Source: a virus. Taken from it: a stretch of 64,000 nt of DNA. The stretch spans positions 1 to 64,000 of the IMG/VR virus record IMGVR_UViG_3300042350_003685; one strand, 5' to 3'. The position numbers and the translations under genes are program-made. The notes under the pieces were generated by a model. It worked only from the letters and a program-made list of their open reading frames with translations, was not told the origin of the DNA and did not search any database. Below are positions 51,293 to 59,780 of the stretch, one piece after another (the stretch's first letter is position 1; each line of letters begins with the position of its first letter).

Positions 51293-52843
51293 ATGATACG
51301 CAATCTTCTTGACAAATTTGACATTTTAACCGAAAGCACCGGTATAGCTAACCGGAAACCCGGTGACGTTTTTGCCGACGGCGAAGGCAACGAAATTAGG
51401 TTCCAAAGTGTGCAATTCTACCCCGAAGGTGGCGGCAAATATTCTAGCTCTGAAGAAACACAACAGGCCATCAATCAGGTCACTCAACAAATTGGTGCCA
51501 AGCCCATTGAAACCAATTGGTTTCGTAAACAAACAAGATCCTTTGGTGTTGCACAGTTCCAAGACGACAACGGACGCCCGCTGTTTTTTATTAGATATTT
51601 TGACAAAGAACTTTCACCTGATCCACGTGGTAACTATTGGGATAATCAAACCGGTCTAGGTAGTTATCGCTACAAAGGCAAAGCCGCAGTAAAAACTCAA
51701 AGCAATGCCACTCCGCAGGACATATTGTCTCAGCCTGATAATCTCTCTGCCGCAGACATCGTTCAACAGATCGAACAGAGATTTCCAGGCAGCTCATTGG
51801 TCACAGTGGCTCAACACTTGGCTTCAGGTGGTGAACTACCGTTTTCGTTTTTGCGCCCAGCTGAAATGGATATTTCAGCGTTTCAAGACTACTTTTGTGA
51901 ACTACTACAGCCTATTGCTCTACAGACAGGGCAATTTGAAGGAGAAGCTGCTGCGGCCGGTGCTGTGTTCTTGGGCGAAGGCGGATTCGCAGACACAGTG
52001 ATCAGTTTCAGTAACAGCAAGACCGAAGGACTCAGCGACAGCATAATGACCTCACCAGATGGAAGATCTATCAAGGTCAGCAGCAAAGGTGGAACAGGTG
52101 CAGCAGCATCAGCGGTTAATATTCTCAATGCCTATGACGAACTTCAACGCACAGCCGCAGGACGTAAACTAACCAAAAAACTCAGCAACACTTTGGAAAT
52201 ACTAAACACCATCAAGAACACCGGACAAGCAGAAGCACCTTTGGTGTTGGGTCAGCAGTTTGGAATTATATCAGATCAAGACGCTGACTTTATCAAGGTA
52301 TTGAAAGGCTTTAGACCAGTGCCCTTGGAGTCTCTAAAAGATATCAGCGTACAAGGAAAAGGGCCTTCCAAGAACCTTGTGAAACTGGCCAAGGAACGCA
52401 ATACCAAAGAACCAGATAGAGTAAATCTATTTTTCCATTTGATAGCCAGTGTGGCATTTAAAGTAGCAGATCATATCAACAACAAAACTGACTTTGGCAA
52501 AGATGCTGCTGTGATCCTAAACAACAGTGCCTTGATACAGGTATACACCAAGGTATCCGCTCGAGGCCAACAATGGACTCTGCAAAAGTTTTCAAGCAAA
52601 TGGCCAGGATCATTGATCAGTGGCATTGCATTGGATCCAGCCAAAGGATATTACAGCACGGGAATCAAACAGAAATTTACCTTTACTGTGAATCCCACCA
52701 AAAAGACTCTTGATGACCCACAGAGCGCACGTGCCGACATAGATGAACCAGATATCAAACCCAAACGCAGTTCAGTCAAGGCCTACAAACCCGAACAGCC
52801 AGTGGGCACAGAAAAAACTCTAGGAAGAAAACGTAGAAGCTAG
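51293..52843 (+). CDS. Large conserved phage protein of unknown function
   Basis: 516 residues. N-terminus MIRNLLDKFDILTESTGIAN followed by RKPGDVF is a motif shared by proteins of large T4-like phages. A central region (SDSIMTSPDGRSIKVSSKGG) and a basic tail (PKRSSVKAYKPEQPVG) follow. It lies between two ClpP genes on the opposite strand. A virion or internal protein is possible, not shown. Confidence 0.6.
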   Translation: MIRNLLDKFDILTESTGIANRKPGDVFADGEGNEIRFQSVQFYPEGGGKYSSSEETQQAINQVTQQIGAKPIETNWFRKQTRSFGVAQFQDDNGRPLFFIRYFDKELSPDPRGNYWDNQTGLGSYRYKGKAAVKTQSNATPQDILSQPDNLSAADIVQQIEQRFPGSSLVTVAQHLASGGELPFSFLRPAEMDISAFQDYFCELLQPIALQTGQFEGEAAAAGAVFLGEGGFADTVISFSNSKTEGLSDSIMTSPDGRSIKVSSKGGTGAAASAVNILNAYDELQRTAAGRKLTKKLSNTLEILNTIKNTGQAEAPLVLGQQFGIISDQDADFIKVLKGFRPVPLESLKDISVQGKGPSKNLVKLAKERNTKEPDRVNLFFHLIASVAFKVADHINNKTDFGKDAAVILNNSALIQVYTKVSARGQQWTLQKFSSKWPGSLISGIALDPAKGYYSTGIKQKFTFTVNPTKKTLDDPQSARADIDEPDIKPKRSSVKAYKPEQPVGTEKTLGRKRRS

Positions 52844-53415
52844 CCTAGATCCGCTACATGGTCGCAGATATGATACTGCAAGGCTTCTTGAGCAGAGAGA
52901 TATACATCCTGTGGTGGTAACAACACTTTTCTAATCGTGGTATCATCAAGTCCAGTGGCCTTGCGATAGTGTTCTACCATGCGTTGTTCGGTAAGTTCAA
53001 ATTCTTTCACAGTGGCAAATAGTTCGTGTGCTTTACCCTGACTGCCCCAACTGAACTGATGGCTGAGTATACTGGTGTTTGGTGTTAGCATGCGTCTGCC
53101 TTTGGTGCCAGCAAGAAAGATCATTAGTCCACAACTGGCTACACTACCAAGTCCCACTGTTTTGATTGGGATACGGCTACTGACCATTACATCAATCAAA
53201 GCAAATGCGTTTTCAAGATCGCCCCCGCTGCTGCATATCATGAGCAAAAGTTCTTTGTGTTTTTTCTTACGCACAAGATTTTCATGTAGAATCCATTCAA
53301 TCACAGGTTTCACGGACTCTGGGGTTATTTCATCCATGAGCACATAGATACCAGAATTGGTTAGATCCTCACTGGGACTGGAATAGTCATTTGCGTTTTT
53401 GTCTTGTGTGGTCAT
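52840..53415 (-). CDS. Second, divergent ClpP-type serine protease
   Basis: 191 residues. Catalytic triad S94 (LGSVASCGLMIF), H119 (ILSHQFSWG), D170 (PPQDVYLS). It differs strongly from the ClpP at 50654 and matches the shorter phage-type ClpP. Could be a phage-specific or mixed-ring subunit. Convergent with the 516-residue gene (4-base overlap). Confidence 0.85.
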   Translation of the reverse strand: MTTQDKNANDYSSPSEDLTNSGIYVLMDEITPESVKPVIEWILHENLVRKKKHKELLLMICSSGGDLENAFALIDVMVSSRIPIKTVGLGSVASCGLMIFLAGTKGRRMLTPNTSILSHQFSWGSQGKAHELFATVKEFELTEQRMVEHYRKATGLDDTTIRKVLLPPQDVYLSAQEALQYHICDHVADLG

Positions 53416-53455
53416 AAGCAGGGCAAAAATTACATTGTATGTAACTGCCTGATAC

Positions 53456-54514
53456 TTAGCGACGTATTCTGGGACAATCGCTGATTCTTACCACTTCTAC
53501 CTTGGCACGATCCAGTGATTCTGTAGGCAGTTGATTATTGGGCAGTGAAATCACTATGCGCTCACGCCTAGTGGGATCAATATCTATGGCTCCTCTATGA
53601 TATCGAATGAATCCAGAACTGCTTTCCACACTGTCTAGATCACCTACTCTAAAGCACTCTTGATATCGCACAGTTCCATCAACATCAAGCAAACTCAGTT
53701 TGAGTTGTGGTCTAGACATGACCATTTCATCCCACATGATTTTAATGGCCTTTTGATCGTCAAATCCGGTGCGCTCTTTGCCAATCTGTACCACACTCAC
53801 AGCATCGCAGTCAAACCAAAAACTATTGCAATCTGTCCTGTGCGCAATGATACGCATGACCTCTTGCAAACTGCTAATGTAATTTGAGTCCCAGGCCACA
53901 GAAAAGTTTACATCAAGATAGGTATTGCGATCATTGTCAACACGCACTCGAGTTTTTTCCATGCGCACATCAAAACCACGCTGAGGGTAATCTTTCAGCA
54001 CAGATGTCAGCAGCTGGTCACCGGTCTGTCTTTCACGTTGAAATGATTTGATCTGAGCACTGATACGACCACCTTCTACTACACCATCTGCCCGACTTTC
54101 TCCCAGTAGCCGATTGGCCAACTTGTTGTGACTTACCCAAACCTTCATCTGTACCTGTGTTTGGTTATCCACTGAGCGTTGGGCCACTAACTTGTAGTCA
54201 TCTACATAGCCACCAGCATACACAATGATCTCATCACGTACCAATCGTGAGTTGCGAGTTTCAGTGGCCGAACTCATTACTGCACCCACTGATCGTTCCA
54301 CTGCCATTCGCAAGGCCTGCTCTTGTGCATCCTTGAGATCACGACCCTGTGCTGTGACCTCAATATACACCACTTTGCGCTTGTCCTTGTTGAGAATCTC
54401 CATTAGTGCGATGCCAATGGTCCAAGGACTGGGCATCAGCAGTTTCTCAACTGCGCTTTGAGCAGCCGCGGTGGCCATGCTCAGGCACAAAGCCACCGCT
54501 ACGAGCGCCCGCAT
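53456..54514 (-). CDS. Secreted FlgT/LPP20-like envelope protein
   Basis: 352 residues with signal peptide (MRALVAVALCLSMATAAAQS). The segment VTAQGRDLKDAQEQALRMAVERSVGAVMSS is like the FlgT N-terminal domain (duplicated-helix, processed by the envelope). TAATG overlap with the lipoprotein gene. Role in the phage unknown, envelope remodelling or superinfection control possible. Confidence 0.6.
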   Translation of the reverse strand: MRALVAVALCLSMATAAAQSAVEKLLMPSPWTIGIALMEILNKDKRKVVYIEVTAQGRDLKDAQEQALRMAVERSVGAVMSSATETRNSRLVRDEIIVYAGGYVDDYKLVAQRSVDNQTQVQMKVWVSHNKLANRLLGESRADGVVEGGRISAQIKSFQRERQTGDQLLTSVLKDYPQRGFDVRMEKTRVRVDNDRNTYLDVNFSVAWDSNYISSLQEVMRIIAHRTDCNSFWFDCDAVSVVQIGKERTGFDDQKAIKIMWDEMVMSRPQLKLSLLDVDGTVRYQECFRVGDLDSVESSSGFIRYHRGAIDIDPTRRERIVISLPNNQLPTESLDRAKVEVVRISDCPRIRR

Positions 54515-55224
54515 TATTGGCTCATCAGGTTACGGATTTGTGGGCGTGCTGCTGCGCTCTTGGTATCCCAACGATACAGCACTCGCACGTTCTTGCCACC
54601 ATTGATAGCTTCACCTTCCACAAGATACAAACCACTGATGATGCCTTTGTTGCTGGTTGTGATCACTGTGTTCACACGACTGGCAATGTTCATTGCGTCG
54701 TTGCGGATTGCTGTGTTTTCTTCGCGATTAATATCGTCTTTGTTGGCATCTTGCACAGGTTGGTCTAGATTGTTTTCTAGCTCAACGTCTGTGATACGAG
54801 CTGCCACTTGATCACGATTGCGATTGGTAGCAAAGTTGTTGGTCTTGTTGTCGCGAGCCTTTTCTAGATTACGACTCACCATGGCCACTGACACCGAACT
54901 AGTGATAGTTTCTTTGTGTATGAAATCGTTTAGCGATTTTTTGGCTTCAAGTTCGGCCACGCGATAAGCTTCACGTACAGCATTTTCGCTGTTGCCCCAC
55001 ACAGGAGCATAGCCTGCGACCTCCATGGCCTGTACATTGCCTTTTAGGTCATACACAACTTTCACACCCTGACGTGTGAAGTCACTCACGACTCGTTGCT
55101 CGGATATAGCCTGCTGAGGACCAGCTGGAATATCCACACCCACACTAGGCTGCACTGGCTTGTTGGTTGAACAGCCTGTGACCAAAGCGGCCAATACCGC
55201 TGCTGCTAGAAGTTTCTGTTTCAT
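54514..55224 (-). CDS. LPP20-like lipoprotein
   Basis: 236 residues from ATG at 55224 (ATGA overlap with the entericidin-like gene). Lipobox LVTGC at residues 15-19. AVREAYRVAELEAKKSLNDF is the LPP20-type helix; RTDV-like asparagine-rich central loop. Probably an outer-membrane lipoprotein. Second of a three-gene envelope operon. Confidence 0.68.
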   Translation of the reverse strand: MKQKLLAAAVLAALVTGCSTNKPVQPSVGVDIPAGPQQAISEQRVVSDFTRQGVKVVYDLKGNVQAMEVAGYAPVWGNSENAVREAYRVAELEAKKSLNDFIHKETITSSVSVAMVSRNLEKARDNKTNNFATNRNRDQVAARITDVELENNLDQPVQDANKDDINREENTAIRNDAMNIASRVNTVITTSNKGIISGLYLVEGEAINGGKNVRVLYRWDTKSAAARPQIRNLMSQ

Positions 55225-55343
55225 TTGTTTTTGATCCATTCCCCGGCTTTAGTGAGATCGGAGCCGGCACCGGATACCGCGCCACCAATCGTTCCGCAAC
55301 CAACCAAAAGGCTGGTCAAAATTGTCAAACAAAAGAATTTCAT
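55221..55343 (-). CDS. Entericidin-like mini-lipoprotein
   Basis: 40 residues found by hand translation. Lipobox LLVGC at 12-16, then GTIGGAVSGAGSDLTKAGEW, the entericidin pattern (G-x-G-x-D-x-x-x-x-G). Entericidins are bacteriolytic or envelope-stress lipoproteins. AAGGAG and a promoter precede it. First gene of the envelope operon. Confidence 0.75.
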   Translation of the reverse strand: MKFFCLTILTSLLVGCGTIGGAVSGAGSDLTKAGEWIKNK

Positions 55344-55370
55344 TGCAACTCCTTGTGTTTCAATATGCGT

Positions 55371-55399
55371 ATATTACAACACTGTGTATTTTTGGTCAA
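55371..55399 (-). promoter_or_regulatory. Sigma70-type promoter of the envelope operon
   Basis: Minus strand -35 TTGACC (55394-55399), 17-base spacer, -10 TAATAT (55371-55376). Confidence 0.75.
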
Positions 55400-55423
55400 C
55401 GATGTTGCTGCCCAAATTTTACC

Positions 55424-55450
55424 AAAAAAAAATCCCGCCTAAGCGGGATT
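55424..55450 (-). terminator. Rho-independent terminator
   Basis: Minus strand AATCCCGC-TTAG-GCGGGATT with a run of T; ends the phasin gene. Confidence 0.9.
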
Positions 55451-55464
55451 GGGTATCAAATGGA

Positions 55465-55827
55465 TCAAGAACTCTTTTTGCTGGTGCTGGTAGCAGCGGG
55501 AAACTGCCATTTGAACGCATCTTTCCAAAAGCTATCAAAAAGATCTTTGGTTGCTTTTTCAGTAAGTTCTTTGATCGAAGCCTTGTTCAGCAATTCTTCA
55601 GCAGTGGTTTTGGCGCGGCTCACCACTTCTTGTTGAGCTGCTAACACTTCGTTACCGATTTGTTCTGCTGCTTTGCGGCTGGTGGCCAGAACGGATTTTA
55701 CGTATCCGGTTTGAGCATCTACTACTTCGGTTAGACTTTTGGCCAAAGTGCTGTCAGTAACATACTGGTTGATCAGGGCTTTTTTACCGTTTTGGATTGC
55801 GTCGATAGTGCTGTCAAATGTAAACAT
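55465..55827 (-). CDS. phaP: Phasin (polyhydroxyalkanoate granule protein)
   Basis: 120 residues, mostly amphipathic helix. VVDAQTGYVKSVLATSRKAA and AKSLTEVVDAQ are phasin-family patterns; a short lysine-rich tail follows. Phasins coat PHA storage granules. AAGGAG before ATG; single-gene unit with strong terminator. The family is low in sequence complexity, so the name is likely but not certain. Confidence 0.75.
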   Translation of the reverse strand: MFTFDSTIDAIQNGKKALINQYVTDSTLAKSLTEVVDAQTGYVKSVLATSRKAAEQIGNEVLAAQQEVVSRAKTTAEELLNKASIKELTEKATKDLFDSFWKDAFKWQFPAATSTSKKSS

Positions 55828-55995
55828 GTGTTTCTCCTTAGTTAAGCGAGTTTACGATTCCAAGACCCGCACCATGCGGCATGCGGCATCTTGTGTGTAA
55901 CTTGATTATATATGATATTTATGTTGCAACGCAACATTTATTCTATTCAGATAGACTAAATTTGGTAAATATTTTTTCCTATAGGGCTCAACATC

Positions 55996-56157
55996 ATGAC
56001 TTGGATTTTGGTATTTTGGTTGAACTTTCCCGAAAACTATGCGGTGCACCAACAATACCGTACCGAACGTGAATGCCGAGATGCAGAACATCTTTGGAAC
56101 CGCAGGCTTACTGTGGTCAAATCTGAGATTCGCGCGGAGTGTAGACTAAAAGACTAG
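55996..56157 (+). CDS. Small membrane-tethered protein with two cysteines
   Basis: 53 residues found by hand translation (MTWILVFWLNFPENYAVHQQ; then TERECRDAEHLWNRRL and AECRLKD). Hydrophobic N-terminus, T-x-x-E-C near the middle and a late cysteine, as in the 57856 protein. Convergent with the 56154 gene. Confidence 0.55.
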   Translation: MTWILVFWLNFPENYAVHQQYRTERECRDAEHLWNRRLTVVKSEIRAECRLKD

Positions 56158-57032
56158 TCTATCACTTGCAATTTGTGTACCCTAGCATGCTGTCCAATTT
56201 CCTCAATCAAAGCAGTGGGTTTACCGCTGTGACGAATCGTGGCCACAGTTATGGAACCTATTTCAAGTCCGGGTGTGTTTCTAGTATAACCCAACTCATG
56301 GAAAAACTTTTGATTTTTTTCAAAATACTGCCAGATGTTTCTAGCACGATTTTGGTAGTATAACTTGTTGTGCTGCCCAAACTTCACCACAAAATCAAGA
56401 CTAAAATGCTGCATGGGACGAAAAGCATCCGGTGAAATGTAGCTGTCATTGTCTTGCCAAAGGCATTCTAAAGTTTTACCAATTTCACAATAGTTAAGCC
56501 TTAGGTCTCCCCAGTTTTCTTCTATGGTCATTAGTTTGAAATCATCGTGTGTTAGAGGCAATCTTGTGGGTTTGGTATGCCAGGTTACTACAAATCTAGG
56601 ATCCTGTCCTAGAGTTTCTATTCGGTGTATCCAGATGTTGAGCTCGGCCACAGCGGTCTGAGCTATTGCAGGCATTCTAGTGAAAAGTTCGTTGTTTTGT
56701 TGTGAATCATAGAGTCCGTGATAGAGCTCAAACACATGATGTAAGCGATTCAAGATGTCTTGATCTGGTTCCGAACAATCCAAATTTTCTAACTCAGATA
56801 CCCAGGGACGCAGGATGTTTACCAAATTGTTGAGATGTTGCACACAGTATTCTCTTGTGAAGCGAGTGTGTGGAAAGTTGTAGAAGCGTTCTCGATCATC
56901 AAATGGAGATCCCAACGCACAAAACATTCGAACTTGATCCAACCATCTTTGTGCTATTGGTATGTCTAGTACGTCAAATACCAGATCCATGCTCTGATTT
57001 TCAGTACCAAGTGTGATTATTAATTGACTCAT
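56154..57032 (-). CDS. Unknown protein
   Basis: 292 residues. Helical middle (LNNLVNILRPWVSELENLDC), later ARNIWQYFEKNQKFFHELGY and LEIGSITVATIRH. Not recognised; similar in feel to the marine-phage unknowns near carbohydrate genes. Confidence 0.55.
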   Translation of the reverse strand: MSQLIITLGTENQSMDLVFDVLDIPIAQRWLDQVRMFCALGSPFDDRERFYNFPHTRFTREYCVQHLNNLVNILRPWVSELENLDCSEPDQDILNRLHHVFELYHGLYDSQQNNELFTRMPAIAQTAVAELNIWIHRIETLGQDPRFVVTWHTKPTRLPLTHDDFKLMTIEENWGDLRLNYCEIGKTLECLWQDNDSYISPDAFRPMQHFSLDFVVKFGQHNKLYYQNRARNIWQYFEKNQKFFHELGYTRNTPGLEIGSITVATIRHSGKPTALIEEIGQHARVHKLQVID

Positions 57033-57046
57033 AGCTTTTTCCGCGG

Positions 57047-57054
57047 GTTAAATA
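57047..57054 (+). promoter_or_regulatory. Late-promoter-like box (GTTAAATA)
   Basis: GTTAAATA, 25 bases before the ATG at 57079; AAAGGAG ribosome site between them. Confidence 0.35.
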
Positions 57055-57078
57055 TGTATCGTTAAAGGAGAATCAGCT

Positions 57079-57312
57079 ATGGAATTGTTGGTTATAGTAT
57101 TAGTAGTATTGGGTGGAGTGGCTTGGTGGATTTGGAAAGAGCGCAAATTGGAAGAAAGCGGCCATCCTTTGGAAACCATCACTAAAAAGCTAGATGTTAA
57201 CCAAGATGGCAAGATTGACGCCAAGGACGCAGAAGCAGTGGTTGAAGCTGTTAAAACCAAGGCCAAGTCCGCTGGTCGCAAAAAGAAGACAGCCGATCAA
57301 GAATCCACTTGA
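57079..57312 (+). CDS. Membrane-anchored EF-hand/dockerin-like protein
   Basis: 77 residues: N-terminal helix (LLVIVLVVLGGVAWWIW), then one calcium-loop motif KLDVNQDGKIDAKDAEAVVE (D-x-N-x-D-G-x-I-D) and a lysine-rich tail. Calcium binding is inferred. Convergent with the zinc-finger-like gene (16-base overlap). Confidence 0.7.
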   Translation: MELLVIVLVVLGGVAWWIWKERKLEESGHPLETITKKLDVNQDGKIDAKDAEAVVEAVKTKAKSAGRKKKTADQEST

Positions 57313-57572
57313 TCAATGCCTTCCACAAAGTCAAACAGCCTTTTATTGGGATTGGGGTAGATGCCGTATCGACTACCCAACTGTCCAGGTTCATTTGAAC
57401 CTGAACAGTGTTCCCTATGACTAGTGGCTCTTGGACATCTTTTGTTGCCACATTCAGGACACAAAAAAATCCGATTCATGCCCTCGGTAATAGTCATTTT
57501 GTTTTTACCGTGATCAAGCTTGAACACAATGTTGTCTTTGCGACATTCCCAGCAGTAACAATCTGATTTCAT
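57297..57572 (-). CDS. Zinc-finger-like conserved phage protein
   Basis: 91 residues. CYCWEC at the start, CPECGNKRCPRATSHREHC in the middle, and SNEPGQLGSRYG after it, a small phage family with metal-binding cysteines; unknown function. Confidence 0.68.
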   Translation of the reverse strand: MKSDCYCWECRKDNIVFKLDHGKNKMTITEGMNRIFLCPECGNKRCPRATSHREHCSGSNEPGQLGSRYGIYPNPNKRLFDFVEGIDQVDS

Positions 57573-57859
57573 ACTGTTAGTAGTCTTACCAACCCAACCG
57601 TATCAATGGTGGTGAGCAGAATGTAGTTAGCCAACATGCCAAAAGATTTACGGCTCCAAGCAGCCCAAGAATAGATAGCACAACAAGTGATCCACAAAGG
57701 ATATAAAGCCAAGAGCGGAGGATTGGGTACCGTGATAGCCATGGTCAGTGAACATGCAATAGATCCAATCCAAGCCAGCAACTCAAGTACAAAACGCACA
57801 GGGTATGACTGCCAATCATCGCGAATCCAATCAAATGTTGGTTTTAAGAGATCAATCAT
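57569..57859 (-). CDS. Conserved phage membrane protein
   Basis: 96 residues: FDWIRDDWQSYPVRFVLELL, then three hydrophobic segments and SFGMLANYILLTTIDTVGLV. Pattern common in T4-like phages; PnuC-like transporter fragment has been suggested for similar proteins, but it is too short to claim. Confidence 0.6.
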   Translation of the reverse strand: MIDLLKPTFDWIRDDWQSYPVRFVLELLAWIGSIACSLTMAITVPNPPLLALYPLWITCCAIYSWAAWSRKSFGMLANYILLTTIDTVGLVRLLTV

Positions 57860-58032
57860 TTCTTCTCAACAACTTTTGTAAGACATAGGCTTACAAATTT
57901 TTTGTCCCATTTTTCTTTTTCAATCATACATTCTTCTCTAGTATCAAACTGCTTGGTATAAACTATCTTGATAGCAGGCGGAGGGTCTGACCATATTTGA
58001 ATACTCAACACCCAGACTATAATAGTTTCCAT
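57856..58032 (-). CDS. Small membrane-tethered protein with two cysteines
   Basis: 58 residues found by hand translation (METIIVWVLSIQIWSDPPPA; TREECMIEKEKWDKKFVSLC). Same layout as 30859 and 55996. ATGA overlap with the next gene. Confidence 0.6.
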   Translation of the reverse strand: METIIVWVLSIQIWSDPPPAIKIVYTKQFDTREECMIEKEKWDKKFVSLCLTKVVEKK

Positions 58033-58058
58033 ATTAATGTCTCCTATAGTTTACTTGT

Positions 58059-58343
58059 TCACAGCGTGCCTTGTTTCACGATTTCGCGTTGTACACTGCG
58101 CCTTGCAATGAAGTCATTGGCTAATTGTTCGGTATCAAATCTTTCTTCCATGCGCCATGTATCTGGATTTCCTGGCATGGCTGCGTACTCAAACCAAACC
58201 TCCCAGTGTGTTTCGCTTAGTGAATTTGTTTCTTTTACAATTTTGTAACGTCTAGGTCTACTGCCTCTCATGGTAAATGCTGCCATGACCAACAATAGCC
58301 CAGGCAGCACCAAAAAGTAAAATAGGTCTTGTAGCCAGTCCAT
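58059..58343 (-). CDS. Small membrane protein
   Basis: 94 residues: N-terminal helix (LFYFLVLPGLLLVMAAF) and a soluble beta-rich tail (RRYKIVKETNSLSETHWEVW). TAATG overlap with UvsE. Unknown function. Confidence 0.55.
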   Translation of the reverse strand: MDWLQDLFYFLVLPGLLLVMAAFTMRGSRPRRYKIVKETNSLSETHWEVWFEYAAMPGNPDTWRMEERFDTEQLANDFIARRSVQREIVKQGTL

Positions 58344-59368
58344 TATATCAAAGCTAAAAGTTGATCACGAGCTAGATTTTTACCCTTGGCTTCGCACTGT
58401 ATGTCAAAGTTTTCAGCAAAACTCAAAGCCCATTCGTTACATGCGTGATTCCAGTAGAAATCGCTGTGAGCCCTGAGCTTTTGTTTGTTAAAACCTCGAT
58501 TAATAAGCGAATCAAGATCGGGTCGTACTCTGCTATCATGATCCAGCAAAAGATCTTCGCGGCTAACACTGTAGTGAAGAGCAGGGCGCACACCACGCCA
58601 AGACTCAATAACCCGCATGACATCAGCGTCTTGCGGATCGATGTATTCACCGGTCTTAATCCAGTTATGGTGAATGTCCAAAACAACAGCGCAATGCTCA
58701 GCCAAGTTAAGAACACTATCGAGGCCATTTCCAATTTCATCATTCTCTATGGTTATGAGGTTGCGAGCCTCGGTTGACAAGCGACCTAGTGTTCTAACAA
58801 ACTTTTCAGCGCCGCCGCGCCCACTAAGATGTATGTTGATTTTAAATCCATGATCATGCCATGCTGCACCATAGCCCATCCAACGGGCCATGTCTACGTG
58901 ATATTCAAACTCATCAATGCTACGCTCAACGATGTTATCATTGTCACTTGCAAGAACGCAATACTGGCCAGGATGAAAAGACAACCGTACGTCAAGGGCA
59001 CGAGCCAACCGTCCCACTTCTGCAAAATGTGTTTCGGCGTAAGCTCTAACATCCGGTTCACGATAAAACCAGCTCCAATCAGGCTGAGTATACATGGGAA
59101 GAATATCACTCCCAATACGTACCATATGACATCGTTCATCTAGTGCTCCAACTCTTTCAACTAAAAGTCTTGTGGATTCAATATTGAATTTTACCAAACT
59201 CCACAGTTTTTCCACAGCTACATCGCGAGGCTGACGATTAAGCCAGGCCACAGTGGTTGTACGAGTGTTATGGTCAGTGGCTGCAACCCGCTTGCCTGCG
59301 ACCTCTGCGGGATCGGTTAGCCATTTGCAACAAAAACCGGTACGCCGAAGAGTTTTAGATGTAGTCAT
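58343..59368 (-). CDS. uvsE: UV damage endonuclease UvsE/UvdE
   Basis: 341 residues from the ATG at 59368. TIM-barrel motifs: RTGFCCKW, VRIGSDILPMYTQ, LSFHPGQYCVL, HVDMARWMGYGAAWHDHGFK, INIHLSGRGG, ITIENDE, VLDIHHNW and HYSVSR. It nicks DNA 5' of UV photoproducts and some abasic sites. Phage copies repair UV damage in sunlit water. Overlaps the cyclotransferase-like gene by 14 bases. Confidence 0.93.
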   Translation of the reverse strand: MTTSKTLRRTGFCCKWLTDPAEVAGKRVAATDHNTRTTTVAWLNRQPRDVAVEKLWSLVKFNIESTRLLVERVGALDERCHMVRIGSDILPMYTQPDWSWFYREPDVRAYAETHFAEVGRLARALDVRLSFHPGQYCVLASDNDNIVERSIDEFEYHVDMARWMGYGAAWHDHGFKINIHLSGRGGAEKFVRTLGRLSTEARNLITIENDEIGNGLDSVLNLAEHCAVVLDIHHNWIKTGEYIDPQDADVMRVIESWRGVRPALHYSVSREDLLLDHDSRVRPDLDSLINRGFNKQKLRAHSDFYWNHACNEWALSFAENFDIQCEAKGKNLARDQLLALI

Positions 59369-59780
59369 AACGTGATTGTACACTAGTTATCAAATATTGT
59401 GTTAAACTTTGGTTCCATTGATCTTCGGTTATGCCACAGTGCTCATATCCTTGTTGAATACCCTGTATGTAACCAGAGCTAGGATAACCAGTTACTGGTC
59501 CTGCGATTTCGTAGAAAAAGAAATGTTCATTGTCTTGACGCCAGCGACGTCGTGTATAGTATGTGGGATAGCCTTCATAGCGATCAAGTGCGTCAAAGTC
59601 TTTGGGTGTGACCAACCAAAGAGCACCTGGTACCACTGCGCCGCGACGTGGTAAGATTGTGGCGTGATTTCCAAAGGCCAGTTCCCAACCACGCAGATCA
59701 AGTCTTTTTACAAATCTAGCAGTTGGGCATCGCCAACTCATTTGTTCATGATTTAGATTGCTGCCATAGGCAAAATACAA
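59355..59780 (-). CDS. Gamma-glutamylcyclotransferase-like (AIG2) protein
   Basis: 141 residues from a TTG at 59780; the open frame continues upstream, but that part overlaps the amidinotransferase gene in another frame. LYFAYGSNLNHEQMSWRCP is the family start; the later ALDRYEGYPTYYTRR carries the catalytic-type glutamate. Family acts on gamma-glutamyl peptides. Confidence 0.8.
   Translation of the reverse strand: MYFAYGSNLNHEQMSWRCPTARFVKRLDLRGWELAFGNHATILPRRGAVVPGALWLVTPKDFDALDRYEGYPTYYTRRRWRQDNEHFFFYEIAGPVTGYPSSGYIQGIQQGYEHCGITEDQWNQSLTQYLITSVQSRYDYI

Noticed and set aside
51274-51302. TATAAT before ClpP as a full promoter
   Set aside because: No convincing -35 box at the right distance; noted only as a possible weak -10.
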